Shown here: piece by piece, positions 40,876-49,611 of the stretch
Layout: every line of letters starts with the position of its first letter
Numbering within the stretch: position 1 is the stretch's first letter
Position numbers and translations under genes: made by a program
The notes under the pieces: generated by a model
Seen by the model: the letters and a program-made list of their open reading frames with translations, nothing else
What the model was told of the DNA's origin: nothing
The model's database searches: none
DNA from: Bacillota bacterium
GTDB lineage: Bacteria; Bacillota; Proteinivoracia; UBA4975; VEMY01
Direction of reading: 5' to 3'
Assembly: GCA_009711825.1 (NCBI GenBank)
Contig: VEMY01000050.1
Location: forward strand, 1-64,000
Length of the DNA: 64,000 bases

Positions 40876-43137
40876 CTACCACAGGGGCGGGCGGGGATTA
40901 TCGAAGCGGGTCCAACCCTCATATAATCCGATATCGTCAAAAGCGCCCAAGAAAGCGGCATACTCTTCACTATCCTCACCATAGAGATCGATGGCGGATT
41001 GGAGAATTGCCTCACGGAATTCACCAAAGGTTGCGTCATAGTGCAGGTAGTCATAGGACCGGAACCAGGTGTCCGCGACAACCTTTCTGCCCATCCCGTA
41101 CTCTTCCGCTACCAAGTAAGCGGAGTGCTGGAGAATGGTGCAGTTGACGTGGACGCCACCGTTATCGATGTTTTGAGGCAGGTAGTAATACTCATCCATA
41201 TGGGCAGGATACCGGCCTTCGCCATCGATGCTGTAACGGATACGCTCTGCACTGACGATAAATTTGCCGGGATCAGAGTTGCTCCGTAATGCTGTACGGC
41301 CAGTAGCGATTTCATCTTCGCCCATAATATTTTCGCCGACATCCCAGCTGCTGGTATCAACCATAACTGCAAACACGTCGGAGAAAGCTTCATTGATGGC
41401 GCCGGTGTCAAACCGGTAGCGTAAACCGCCCTTGAACTGGGTGATGCCATGGGTCAGTTCGTGGGCCACCACATCCAGCGCTGTCAACGGAATGAAATAG
41501 CTGCCATCACCGTCGCCAAAGGTCATGTAGTTGGCTCCACCACTCCAGAAGGCGTTGTTATACTGATTGCCATAATGGACCCGCATGGTTAGTGCCAGGC
41601 CATTATTGTCTACTGAGTTCCACCCGTGATTTTCCAGGTAATACTCATAAGTTTTTCTGGCATGGGCATGGGCGTCAACGCCAGGACCCTGGCCGACAAT
41701 TTCCCAAGAACTGCTGTCGCCACTGTACAAAACATCCATCCAGGAGGCGTTGGTGTTTTCATAGAGATCGGTACCGCTGCTTCCGTTCTTTAGGTTATAG
41801 GTGAAAATCCCATCCATAAAAGGCAGGGTCAGATCGGCAAGATAGAACTTACTGCCGGGGTCCATGGTGAAACCGTCGAAACGGAACCCCATGGCCTGGG
41901 TATAGTTGTATCCCCAACCAAGACCACCAAAATAGGCGTCGCGGTTCCGCCAATTTTCGCCGATGTACCGGCCGGTCTGGGCATATGTCCTGGCATCGGC
42001 TGGTTTGGTGATTTCCATCTGATAACGGTCACCGACATTAACATCGAAGGGCTGAATTGCGAACTCTATCCAGCCGGCTTCGGTGGCGATGACCGTATGG
42101 GTTTGCAATACTGTTCCGCTGGTATTTTTAATGTTCAGGGTATATTCACCAGCGACATCGGCTTTGTAAGTTACAGCCTGCAACTCGTTGTCAGCTGTGA
42201 ACTCAACCAGGTTAGCAACTGGGTTGTAGATGTTGCTGAATATGCTGGTGGCGTCAAATTGCTCGAAATTCGGCTGCCGGCCAGGCTGGTTGTTATGAAC
42301 AATATTGATTTTTTTCTTGTCACCCTTGACGCCAAGGCCCATTCCACGGGCCGTTTTATATTCTGTAGTGTTGGCAATTGCATTGGGGCTGGGGGAGTTG
42401 ATTGCGGTTGTTGCCGGCTCGGTGTAGTTGACGATGGGCAGCACATCACTGAACTCGGCAAACCCGGTCATGGCATCATATTTGTCAAGAATAGCGCCGG
42501 TGTGCGCGTCAATAAAGACGAACCAGTTGCCGGTTTCCCCGGTATGAATCTCCAAGTTAATTTCGTAGGCAAGGTAGTATTTGCCATCGATCGGTAGGAT
42601 TATTAACCGGGGTGCGATATAGTCAACGGCTTCGGGCGCGTTGACTGCTTCCATGGCAACTGCCACGGCGGCCAGTTCATCAATAGCTGGCTTAGTTTCA
42701 ATTTCCGGCTTTGGTGCATAGCGACCGTTGACGGCAGTGACGACATTGTCAGTATTAAAGTGAACGGTGAGTTGGTTGTTGTTTACGGGCAGGCCGTCAA
42801 ACACTTGCTGGAATTGGACTTTGGTCATGCCCAATTCATCAGTTTCTGTAGAAATTGCAACCAGTTCATCGGTAGGGTTGGCAATTTCGAAGAAATTTTT
42901 GTGCTTGACCAGAAACTCCATTGCCACGCTTTCGTTGCTGGCTCCAAGTTTGCCAGAGAGAATACCCGCGACAAAAGAGGGCGGTCCATCCGCCTCAACT
43001 CTGATTACCCGTAAGCTCTCGGCGCTGCGGGCTTGAAACTCTTGCAGGGAGTCGCCGGCATACATCGATTCACCGGGAAACATACTTAATCCGACAACCA
43101 AGACCAGGCTCAAAAACAAAACTAATAGTTTTTTCAC
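40876..43137 (-). CDS. Secreted M4 (thermolysin-like) metalloprotease with an inserted domain
   Basis: This 753-aa protease has a signal peptide (MKKLLVLFLSLVLVVGLSMF), propeptide FTP/PepSY (about 40-220), and a catalytic domain with zinc motif H559-ELT-H563, third ligand E583 in GAINEAFSD, and the later histidine H663 in NGGVHVN. Unusually, the first catalytic strand (GMGLGVKGDKKKINIV, 265-280) is separated from its usual continuation (DGIFTYNLKNG, 442-452) by about 150 residues. These contain a beta-sandwich-like segment (AVTYKADVAGEYTLNIKNTS, DVNVGDRYQMEITKP) and an aromatic-rich part (GGLGWGYNYTQAMGFRFDG), so a domain is inserted in the catalytic module. GTG/ATG choice is clear: ATG 43137 with GGGAGGGG upstream. 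Confidence 0.92.
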   Translation of the reverse strand: MKKLLVLFLSLVLVVGLSMFPGESMYAGDSLQEFQARSAESLRVIRVEADGPPSFVAGILSGKLGASNESVAMEFLVKHKNFFEIANPTDELVAISTETDELGMTKVQFQQVFDGLPVNNNQLTVHFNTDNVVTAVNGRYAPKPEIETKPAIDELAAVAVAMEAVNAPEAVDYIAPRLIILPIDGKYYLAYEINLEIHTGETGNWFVFIDAHTGAILDKYDAMTGFAEFSDVLPIVNYTEPATTAINSPSPNAIANTTEYKTARGMGLGVKGDKKKINIVHNNQPGRQPNFEQFDATSIFSNIYNPVANLVEFTADNELQAVTYKADVAGEYTLNIKNTSGTVLQTHTVIATEAGWIEFAIQPFDVNVGDRYQMEITKPADARTYAQTGRYIGENWRNRDAYFGGLGWGYNYTQAMGFRFDGFTMDPGSKFYLADLTLPFMDGIFTYNLKNGSSGTDLYENTNASWMDVLYSGDSSSWEIVGQGPGVDAHAHARKTYEYYLENHGWNSVDNNGLALTMRVHYGNQYNNAFWSGGANYMTFGDGDGSYFIPLTALDVVAHELTHGITQFKGGLRYRFDTGAINEAFSDVFAVMVDTSSWDVGENIMGEDEIATGRTALRSNSDPGKFIVSAERIRYSIDGEGRYPAHMDEYYYLPQNIDNGGVHVNCTILQHSAYLVAEEYGMGRKVVADTWFRSYDYLHYDATFGEFREAILQSAIDLYGEDSEEYAAFLGAFDDIGLYEGWTRFDNPRPPLW

Positions 43138-43197
43138 TTGAATTCCCCTCCCATTTCTTTGATTGCTGCGTCAGCTGGAAATAGCGCTAACTCGTAT

Positions 43198-43258
43198 ATC
43201 ACCCCCCAGAAAATCTCTATCAGATTATGCTTAGAGAGGCGAGATTTTCTGTCGGTGA
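43198..43258. promoter_or_regulatory. Long imperfect inverted repeat upstream of the M4 protease
   Basis: CAGAAAATCTC (43207-43217) and GAGATTTTCTG (43241-43251) are exact reverse complements, extended outward by ATCACC (43198-43204) and GGTGAT (43253-43258). The repeat lies about 60-120 bp before the protease ATG, in the region where its promoter or leader must be. It could be an operator pair or a leader hairpin. Confidence 0.45.
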
Positions 43259-43338
43259 TGTGAGAAATTTTCCAATTGAACTACAATACAATAAAAAGAC
43301 CTGCCTATGTAAACCTTTACCGGATTAAACGGAAACAA

Positions 43339-43371
43339 AAAAGAGCCGAGTCTCCCGATATCGGCTCTTTT
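43339..43371. terminator. Terminator of the MBL-fold gene
   Basis: AAAAGAGCCGA and TCGGCTCTTTT form a perfect 11-bp stem, with a further TTTGTTT on the minus strand. It begins seven bases past the MBL stop. Confidence 0.9.
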
Positions 43372-43377
43372 GAACAA

Positions 43378-44109
43378 TTACTTGCCTGTCATACGAAAAA
43401 TATTACTTAGATTACGTTGATGCCACTTGTGAATGATTTTGTCCGGTTCGGTTATACAGTCTTCAATACTGCAATGCGGGCCAAGTTCCTTTAGTTTGAG
43501 TAGGTAGAAACGGTAAGTATCAATCAATGTCTTCTTCAGTTCCGGTGTAATTAAAATGCCATGGGCAGGAATTAGAGTAGGGACCTGTAGGTTTTCAACT
43601 ATATCCAGGTCGTGCAGATATTGCTCAATGCTGCCATCGGGGGCGATATAGGGTAACCAAGGAACTCCGTCATAGGCGGTCATCAAGAGATCACCCAAAA
43701 ATGCAAATTGCCCATCAATAACTGTTACCAACTGATGTCGACAATGCCCAGCGGCCTCAATAAAGCGAAGCTGAAAGTGGTTAAAGGTCAGTACCTCCCC
43801 ATCACTCAACAGTTGATTAGGGGGAGGGTTGCGATGTTTGGCTGTGGCGTGGAAGCAGCTGCCCCAGACATGGGCGCCAGGGAAAAACTTGTTACCATTG
43901 ATATGATCAGGGTGAAAGTGGGAGTTGATGATTACTTCAACCTCCATGCCCTGTTCTTTTAAGTCCGTTGCCACTGCTTGCCCATGGGGGGAGAGACCGC
44001 TGTCTATAAGCAAAACCCGGTTGCCAGATTTCAGGGCAAGGATGTTTAGTTCGAAATGTTCTTGAAACCGGTAGAGGGTTAGTTCCGGTCCCAGTATCTT
44101 TTTTTGCAT
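43378..44109 (-). CDS. MBL-fold metallohydrolase
   Basis: This 243-aa metallo-beta-lactamase-fold protein has the metal motif INSHFHPDHINGNKFFPGA and later ligands in FIEAAGHCRHQLVTV (GH), FAFLGDLLMTAY (D) and LIPAHGILI (H), a complete binuclear site. It starts 12 bp after the gamma-glutamyltransferase stop on the same strand, so it may be translated from the same transcript. Its likely reaction is hydrolysis of a thioester, lactone or phosphodiester-like small molecule; substrate unknown. Confidence 0.88.
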   Translation of the reverse strand: MQKKILGPELTLYRFQEHFELNILALKSGNRVLLIDSGLSPHGQAVATDLKEQGMEVEVIINSHFHPDHINGNKFFPGAHVWGSCFHATAKHRNPPPNQLLSDGEVLTFNHFQLRFIEAAGHCRHQLVTVIDGQFAFLGDLLMTAYDGVPWLPYIAPDGSIEQYLHDLDIVENLQVPTLIPAHGILITPELKKTLIDTYRFYLLKLKELGPHCSIEDCITEPDKIIHKWHQRNLSNIFRMTGK

Positions 44110-44121
44110 AGAAGCTCAGTC

Positions 44122-45726
44122 CTACCAACTGGCGGTATGGCCATCGGTGCGGGGCTCAGTTCCCCCGGCCAGAACGCCGGTCTCGGGATCCCGGAGAATT
44201 ACCTGCCCCCGGCCGAAGCTACCCCCATCCAAAGTGACCTGGATGTTGTGTCCGCGGCGGGCCAGTTCCCTGGCCACAGCATTGGGGAAGCTGGGTTCGA
44301 CAGCGATTGTCTTGTCCTTCAGCCATTGCCAGCGGGGCGCATCCAGGGCTGCCTGGGGATTAAGTCCATAGTCAATCAAATTCATTGCCACTTGGACATG
44401 CCCCTGGGGCTGCATGAACCCGCCCATGACGCCAAAGGGGCCAAGGGCCTGACCGTTTTTGCTCAGAAAACCGGGAATGATGGTGTGGTAAGTGCGCTTG
44501 CCCGGTTCCAGGCAATTGGGGTGCTCAGGATCTAGGGAGAAGTTATGTCCCCGGTTCTGCAGGGCGATACCTGTGCCGGGCACAACCAGTCCGGAACCAA
44601 AACCCATGTAATTGCTTTGAATGAAAGACACCATGTTGCCTTCGCCATCGGCAGTTGCCAGGTAAACGGTGCCACCGGCGGTCGGTTGCCCTGGTTCAGG
44701 GGTCAGGGCACGCTTGCCGATGAGTTTGCGCCGCTTTTGGGCATACACTTCCGAGAGTAGGTCGTCAACACTCACCGGCATTTTATCGGCCTGGGTGATG
44801 TAACGGAGACCGTCGGCGAAGGCCAGCTTTATTGCTTCCATTTGTCTATGATAGGATTCGGCTTGCTCCCGGGGGGCTGTTTCCATACCGTCTAGGATTT
44901 TGAGGGCAATAAGGGCGACTAGGCCCTGGCCGTTGGGGGGAATTTCCCAGATTTCGTGGTCGCGATAGCGGACATGGATGGGATCCACCCATTCGGGTTG
45001 GAAAGCTGCCAGGTCTTCCTGGCGCAGATAGCCGCCAAACTTGCGGGAAAAGGCGTCAATTTGCTCTGCTAGTTTGCCGCGATAGAAGGCTTCACCATCG
45101 GTATCCGCGATTTGTTCCAGAGTAGATGCATGGTCGGGTGAACGCCAGATTTCGCCGATTTCCGGAGGGCGGCCGTTGGGTGCGAAGGTCTCAAACCAGG
45201 CGGCAAATTCCGGCCCTTTCAGTTGTTCATTGTAGACCTCCCAGCCCCTGCGCCAGTAGTGCCCCAGAGTTGGCGAAATCGGGTAACCATCCCTGGCATA
45301 GCGGATGGCCGGGGCAAGCACGGTCTTTAGTGGCAGACGACCGAAGCGCCGGGATAGCTCTGCCCAGGTTCCAGGTGCCCCGGGGACGGTCACTGGAGTA
45401 AAACCGAAGCGTGGCATTTCTTCAATTCCTGCTTGTTGGAGCGTTTCAATCGAGATAGCTTGGGGTGCCGGGCCGCTACCGTTGAGGCCGTGGAGTTTGT
45501 CCTTGGTCCAGACCAGAGCAAAGGCATCACCGCCGATGCCGTTTGAGGTCGGCTCAACCACCGTCAGGCAGGCAGCAGTGGCAATCGCTGCGTCAATTGC
45601 ATTGCCTCCTTGCTGGAGAATTTCCAGTCCCGCTTGAGCAGCCAGCGGTTGGGAAGTAGACACCATTCCCTTGCGGGCAAAAGTTACCATCCGTTGTGAC
45701 GGGTGTGGATAATGTAGATAGTCCAT
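44122..45726 (-). CDS. ggt: Gamma-glutamyltransferase/hydrolase
   Basis: This 534-aa Ntn-hydrolase is synthesised as a precursor cleaved before the nucleophile threonine in TAGGTVYLATADGEGNMVSF. The large subunit shows GNAIDAAIATAACLTVVEPT with SNGIGGDAFALVW, and the small subunit SNYMGFGSGLVVPGTGIALQ and PRWQWLKDKTIAVEP. It has no signal peptide, so it would act inside the cell on glutathione-like or gamma-glutamyl compounds, or belongs to the cephalosporin-acylase-like branch. The three minus-strand genes rtcB, ggt and MBL are closely spaced. Confidence 0.9.
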   Translation of the reverse strand: MDYLHYPHPSQRMVTFARKGMVSTSQPLAAQAGLEILQQGGNAIDAAIATAACLTVVEPTSNGIGGDAFALVWTKDKLHGLNGSGPAPQAISIETLQQAGIEEMPRFGFTPVTVPGAPGTWAELSRRFGRLPLKTVLAPAIRYARDGYPISPTLGHYWRRGWEVYNEQLKGPEFAAWFETFAPNGRPPEIGEIWRSPDHASTLEQIADTDGEAFYRGKLAEQIDAFSRKFGGYLRQEDLAAFQPEWVDPIHVRYRDHEIWEIPPNGQGLVALIALKILDGMETAPREQAESYHRQMEAIKLAFADGLRYITQADKMPVSVDDLLSEVYAQKRRKLIGKRALTPEPGQPTAGGTVYLATADGEGNMVSFIQSNYMGFGSGLVVPGTGIALQNRGHNFSLDPEHPNCLEPGKRTYHTIIPGFLSKNGQALGPFGVMGGFMQPQGHVQVAMNLIDYGLNPQAALDAPRWQWLKDKTIAVEPSFPNAVARELARRGHNIQVTLDGGSFGRGQVILRDPETGVLAGGTEPRTDGHTASW

Positions 45727-45741
45727 TTTGTCCTCCTTATT

Positions 45742-46893
45742 CTAGCCCTTTAGTACGCCCAGGGGTGCCAGGCGCACCAGGGGTTTTACCAGTTCCTTTT
45801 GATATAGCATAACTTCCTCAATATCTTTGTAGGCCTCCCGAGCTTCCTCCACCAGAGTTCCCTTGTCTGGGGTGATGAGCACAATATTGCGGGCTTTGAG
45901 GTCCGTGAGCACCTGTTTGCGGTTTAATACTTTTTTCGCCTCTCTGCGCCCCAGGACTCGGCCAGCACCATGGGAACAGGATCTAAAACTCAGGGGATTT
46001 TCCAGGCCATGACCGATGAAAGAAGCGCTGCCCATGGAACCGGGAATTGCCACTTTTCCCTGGGCACGTACCGCTCCCTTGCGGTGGACGATCAGCTCTT
46101 TTCCCATGTGGGTTTCCAAAGCGGCGTAATTATGAACTGTTTCAATTTGCTCCCTGATTTCAAAATCGAAGGTATCTGCCAGTATATTAAGGCAGTGTTC
46201 GGCCATCAGGCGCCGGTTTTCAGTGGCAAAGCGGGTGCAGAACTCCATTGCCCGGAAATATTCCCGGCCCGATGGCGAATCCAGCTCCAACCAGGCGAGA
46301 CCTGGGGGGTGGGATATGCCCTTCTTTTTCAAGTTTGTTTGCGCCAGACGGTGGTAATGGTTTGCCACCTGTTTCCCGAGATTGCGGGACCCGCTGTGGA
46401 GCATCAACCAAACATAATCATCTTCGTCCCGCTGCAGTTCGATGAAATGATTTCCTCCACCCAAAGTTCCCAGTTGCCGTCGGGCGTTAGTTTGTTCTCG
46501 CTTGAGAACAGGGCTGTCCGGCAGGTTCTGCCAGATTGGGCTGGTCAGCGGCTTCTCTCGCTTGCGAAACCCAACGGGAATCGCATCCAGAAAAGTGGTG
46601 AGAATGTTTTTCACTTTTCCTTTTATTAGCTTGGAAACCAAAGTGGTGGCAATGGCCAAAACGCCGCAGCCAATATCTACACCGACTGCGTTGGGAATTA
46701 TGTAGCCGTCCAGAGCGGCGACGCCGCCAATGGGCATGCCAAACCCTAGGTGCACATCGGGCATGATAGCAATTTTTTCATAGAGACCAGGTACTTTGGC
46801 CAGCTCATCAATTTGGTTCCTGGCAGCAGGTGCAATTTTCTCCAGGGGCAGCCATGCCCGAACATTATGCCCGGACTCATAGTATGTCACCAA
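45742..46893 (-). CDS. rtcB: RNA-splicing ligase RtcB
   Basis: This 383-aa 3'-phosphate RNA ligase has the signature IMPDVHLGFGMPIGGVAAL then NAVGVDIGCGVLAIAT (Mn-binding Asp/Cys), LGGGNHFIELQ, LMLHSGSRNLGKQVANHY and the guanylylation histidine region CSHGAGRVLGRREAKK. It joins 2',3'-cyclic phosphate and 5'-OH RNA ends with GTP in RNA repair. The rtcA/rtcR partners and archease are not present in the window. ATG 46893 has AAAAGGGAGG upstream. Confidence 0.93.
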   Translation of the reverse strand: MVTYYESGHNVRAWLPLEKIAPAARNQIDELAKVPGLYEKIAIMPDVHLGFGMPIGGVAALDGYIIPNAVGVDIGCGVLAIATTLVSKLIKGKVKNILTTFLDAIPVGFRKREKPLTSPIWQNLPDSPVLKREQTNARRQLGTLGGGNHFIELQRDEDDYVWLMLHSGSRNLGKQVANHYHRLAQTNLKKKGISHPPGLAWLELDSPSGREYFRAMEFCTRFATENRRLMAEHCLNILADTFDFEIREQIETVHNYAALETHMGKELIVHRKGAVRAQGKVAIPGSMGSASFIGHGLENPLSFRSCSHGAGRVLGRREAKKVLNRKQVLTDLKARNIVLITPDKGTLVEEAREAYKDIEEVMLYQKELVKPLVRLAPLGVLKG

Positions 46894-47027
46894 ATACCAC
46901 CTCCCTTTTCAGGATTATATCATAGTTCTCAGAATAACAATTTCGCCGTCGGGGGAGGGTATTTCCTTTCGAACGGGAAGTTAAAAGAAGAGTAAGGAGC
47001 CGGTGACATCATCTGCGAGGTGAGACT

Positions 47028-47912
47028 ATGGAAATAAGACAGGCAACTGCCAGGGATATTCCAGCATTAGCTCGATTTATGGCTAAGCTGAATCATAATC
47101 CTGCCCACCATGTTGGTTACTGCGGAGCGGACTGGCGGGAAGTCAGGGGGGATATTGGAGAGTTCGGCCTGCCCGTGGACAAATCCTTTGTTGTTTTGGA
47201 GGCTCAGGGCCAGATTCGGGGAGTCCTTGGATTTGACCCCGATGCTGAGCGGGCGTGGATCTGGGGACCATTCATCACTGTGCAGCCTTGGCTGCCCGCT
47301 GCACAAGCGCTGTGGGCGGCAATGCTTCCGTTGTTGCCCCGCTCAATAACCCGATTGGACTTCTTTTATGACCTGGCCAATAGCAACGCCCTCACGTTGA
47401 TGAATTGCTTTGGGGCAAAAGAAACCAGCCGAGAAGTTATCCTGAGAGCGACCCGGAGCAGCATTTCTCGGTCGCCTGTTGTTGGGTCAGTGGGCGACCT
47501 GCCGTTGCAGTTGGAAGCGAGATTTATTCAGCTGCACGATAGCCTGTTTCCCGGGACGTACTACTCTGGGCAGGAAATTCTTTGCCGGCGAAATCACTTG
47601 CGCCGGCTGCTGACATGTACTGACGGGGCAGAGTTAAACGGTTACATTTATCTAGAGGCTGAACCAGAAAGCGGTGGGGGGAGTTTAGAGTATATTGGCG
47701 TAAAGCCATCTGCACGTGGACGGGGCATAGGCCTAGCTTTGTTGACCTCTGGGCTGGACTGGCTGTTTTCTTTTGCTTCCATCGATAAGCTGCGTCTATG
47801 TGTAAACGTAGAAAACCAGGCGGCTATCCGTCTCTACCAGAGGGCAGGATTTGCCGTGGACCGGAATCTATTTGCCTTCCGTTTGTTCAGAACTGGTCCG
47901 AGGACAGGATAG
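47028..47912 (+). CDS. GNAT family N-acetyltransferase with two GNAT-like halves
   Basis: This 294-aa protein opens MEIRQATARDIPALARFMAK. The C-terminal half has the functional acetyl-CoA loop LEYIGVKPSARGRGIGLALL followed by KLRLCVNVENQAAIRLYQRA. The N-terminal half is GNAT-like without the Q/RxxGxG/A loop, as in mycothiol synthase-like tandem enzymes. GCGAGGTGAG precedes ATG 47028. Substrate unknown. Confidence 0.82.
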   Translation: MEIRQATARDIPALARFMAKLNHNPAHHVGYCGADWREVRGDIGEFGLPVDKSFVVLEAQGQIRGVLGFDPDAERAWIWGPFITVQPWLPAAQALWAAMLPLLPRSITRLDFFYDLANSNALTLMNCFGAKETSREVILRATRSSISRSPVVGSVGDLPLQLEARFIQLHDSLFPGTYYSGQEILCRRNHLRRLLTCTDGAELNGYIYLEAEPESGGGSLEYIGVKPSARGRGIGLALLTSGLDWLFSFASIDKLRLCVNVENQAAIRLYQRAGFAVDRNLFAFRLFRTGPRTG

Positions 47913-47984
47913 CAGTGATTATATTCACATAGTTCAGAACATCTGAATACTTTTAAAGCAGCTAGTGCCGTAAATCTGGTTGAT

Positions 47985-48006
47985 TATAATATGTGAACGT
48001 GTTCAC
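47985..48006 (+). promoter_or_regulatory. TATAAT box plus GTGAACGTGTTCAC palindrome
   Basis: TATAAT (47985-47990) is followed two bases later by the perfect 14-bp palindrome GTGAACGTGTTCAC (47993-48006), 44 bp before the unknown gene at 48051. The -35 region is weak, so expression may need an activator; a repressor bound here would block initiation. Confidence 0.45.
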
Positions 48007-48050
48007 TTTAACTATTTACGGTTTTATATAAATAAAGGAATCTTGGCCCC

Positions 48051-48821
48051 ATGCGGCGTATGTATATATTAAAGCGGCATGGGGAGGAATGCTTTGTGGT
48101 CACCCAATGTATTGCCGAGTTGCAACCGCTTACCCGTAATGATGACAGCGAATGGAAACGTGCGCTGGCGGATTTTGGTTATGAACGCCAGCCTGTGACA
48201 ATGGTTTACCCGGCCGCCGGGTTTGATTGGCGGGTGCCGGTGGCTCTTGCTCGTCTGCGTCAACGGGTGCCAAACTTGCCTGAACCGGAGCTGAGCATTT
48301 ATATTGATTACAGCGCGGATTTGCTAGATCGTCTTGAACATGCCCATATCACCGGCGATCGTCAATTCTGGGGACCCGGCGTACAGCTAGTGAAAGTTGT
48401 AAAACTCAGCCCGCCTGGGGATTGGGTCTGGAAATTGCGCGCCCGGGGTCAGCACAATCCGGAGGGCGGATCGATAGTGTCCGACTACTGGTATCTGTTA
48501 CAGGTCTCGATTAACCGGCGTCTGTTTCCAATTCTATATGTTCCCGCCGATGGTGTCGCATTTGTCCAGCACGTGTTGGCGCCACTGACAGTGCGCCCCG
48601 ATTATCTGGTCACCGTCACCGATGGATGTCGCCAGGGCGGCGGCTGGTGTTGTTTGAGCGACAGCAATGGCCCTTTGTTTGCAGCGCTGGAAGCCACCGA
48701 GCTTCTGCCCCATTACTGGTTGACGGACCATGGCGACTTGCCTTATAAATTCCACAGTCTTGGCAGAATGAACACCGGTCTATATGGAAATGGCCAGAGC
48801 AAGCTGTTGGCTATAAATTAA
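48051..48821 (+). CDS. Unknown protein, 256 aa
   Basis: I do not recognise this protein. It starts MRRMYILKRHGEECFVVTQC and contains ELSIYIDYSADLLDRLEHAH, KVVKLSPPGDWVWKLRARGQ and a C-terminal LPHYWLTDHGDLPYKFHSLG. It is soluble, rich in Trp, Arg and Asp, with four cysteines (CIAEL, GCRQGGGWCCLSD). AAAGGAA lies about 11 bases before ATG 48051; ATG 48060 is an alternative. It is a single-gene unit with its own palindromic upstream site and a terminator at the stop. Confidence 0.7.
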   Translation: MRRMYILKRHGEECFVVTQCIAELQPLTRNDDSEWKRALADFGYERQPVTMVYPAAGFDWRVPVALARLRQRVPNLPEPELSIYIDYSADLLDRLEHAHITGDRQFWGPGVQLVKVVKLSPPGDWVWKLRARGQHNPEGGSIVSDYWYLLQVSINRRLFPILYVPADGVAFVQHVLAPLTVRPDYLVTVTDGCRQGGGWCCLSDSNGPLFAALEATELLPHYWLTDHGDLPYKFHSLGRMNTGLYGNGQSKLLAIN

Positions 48822-48846
48822 AAATCAGCCCTGCGGGGCTGATTTT
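48821..48846. terminator. Bidirectional terminator
   Basis: AAAATCAGCCC and GGGCTGATTTT form a perfect 11-bp stem with a 4-nt loop between the convergent unknown gene (+) and the ABC operon (-). Confidence 0.92.
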
Positions 48847-48849
48847 AGT

Positions 48850-49611
48850 TTAAAGTTCCTGACGGGAAAAGATAAGTATTGCCGCCAGCAATAAAATCAC
48901 TGCTGTTCCAAGGGAAACGGCCACTGAACTCCAGACCAAAGACGTTTCAGCGGTTCCGGTTAGGACCGCACTCTGGTATCTCAGCAGCGCTGCCGGTGAG
49001 TAGCGGGCGAATACTGTGTGTGATGAAGGCAATATAGACAGCACCATGAGTCCGCCAATGGCGAGGCCGCCAGCGGCGATCATTGACTTTGCGATGGCGC
49101 TGCAGAACACCGTCAAAGCGACAATAACTGTGGCGTAAACACCAAATAGTCCGATTGCGCTGAGCGCGGGCAGAAATTCAGTGCCTTCAAAAAGGATTAT
49201 CGTGTAGTAATAGCTGGCGATAAAGGCCAAGGCAGTGGCTGAAAGCACCAATAACAGATTGGCGAAGAATTTAGCCAGAATATATGCCGGCCGGGTCAGT
49301 GGTTTGGTGAGAACCAATAAGCTTACACCGTGGGCCTTTTCATCGGCCACTGTCCCCATCATGGTAATAATTACAGCCAGAAGGCCAATTTGATTAAGAT
49401 TGCTAAACAGTTGTTCCATCGAGTCAATCCAGGTCATTTCCGGTAACTGAATTAACATGTCTTCCAGCATGCTCTCCATCATCTCAGGCAGCAAAACAGT
49501 AATCAGGGGACTGGCAAATCCAAAGAGCAGAAATATCACCGGAACGGCATAGATTTTATAGGTCCGGAAAATTTCCCGGACTTCTTTACGAAAGAATACC
49601 AGACTAGTCAT
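48850..49611 (-). CDS. ABC-2 type transporter permease (second exporter)
   Basis: This 253-aa permease has six helices; the N-terminus is LVFFRKEVREIFRTYKIYAV and the second block GTVADEKAHGVSLLVLTKPL with TRPAYILAKFFANLLLV is typical of ABC-2 (NosY/YtrC-like) permeases. It overlaps its ATPase gene by 8 bp and is the last gene of the GntR-led operon. Substrate unknown; membrane-active peptides or antibiotics are typical for this regulator class. Confidence 0.87.
   Translation of the reverse strand: MTSLVFFRKEVREIFRTYKIYAVPVIFLLFGFASPLITVLLPEMMESMLEDMLIQLPEMTWIDSMEQLFSNLNQIGLLAVIITMMGTVADEKAHGVSLLVLTKPLTRPAYILAKFFANLLLVLSATALAFIASYYYTIILFEGTEFLPALSAIGLFGVYATVIVALTVFCSAIAKSMIAAGGLAIGGLMVLSILPSSHTVFARYSPAALLRYQSAVLTGTAETSLVWSSVAVSLGTAVILLLAAILIFSRQEL

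Noticed and set aside
42171-42597. Overlapping open frames on both strands within the M4 protease insert
   Set aside because: The sense frame continues without break from propeptide to catalytic domain, so the insert is part of the protease and not a separate nested gene.
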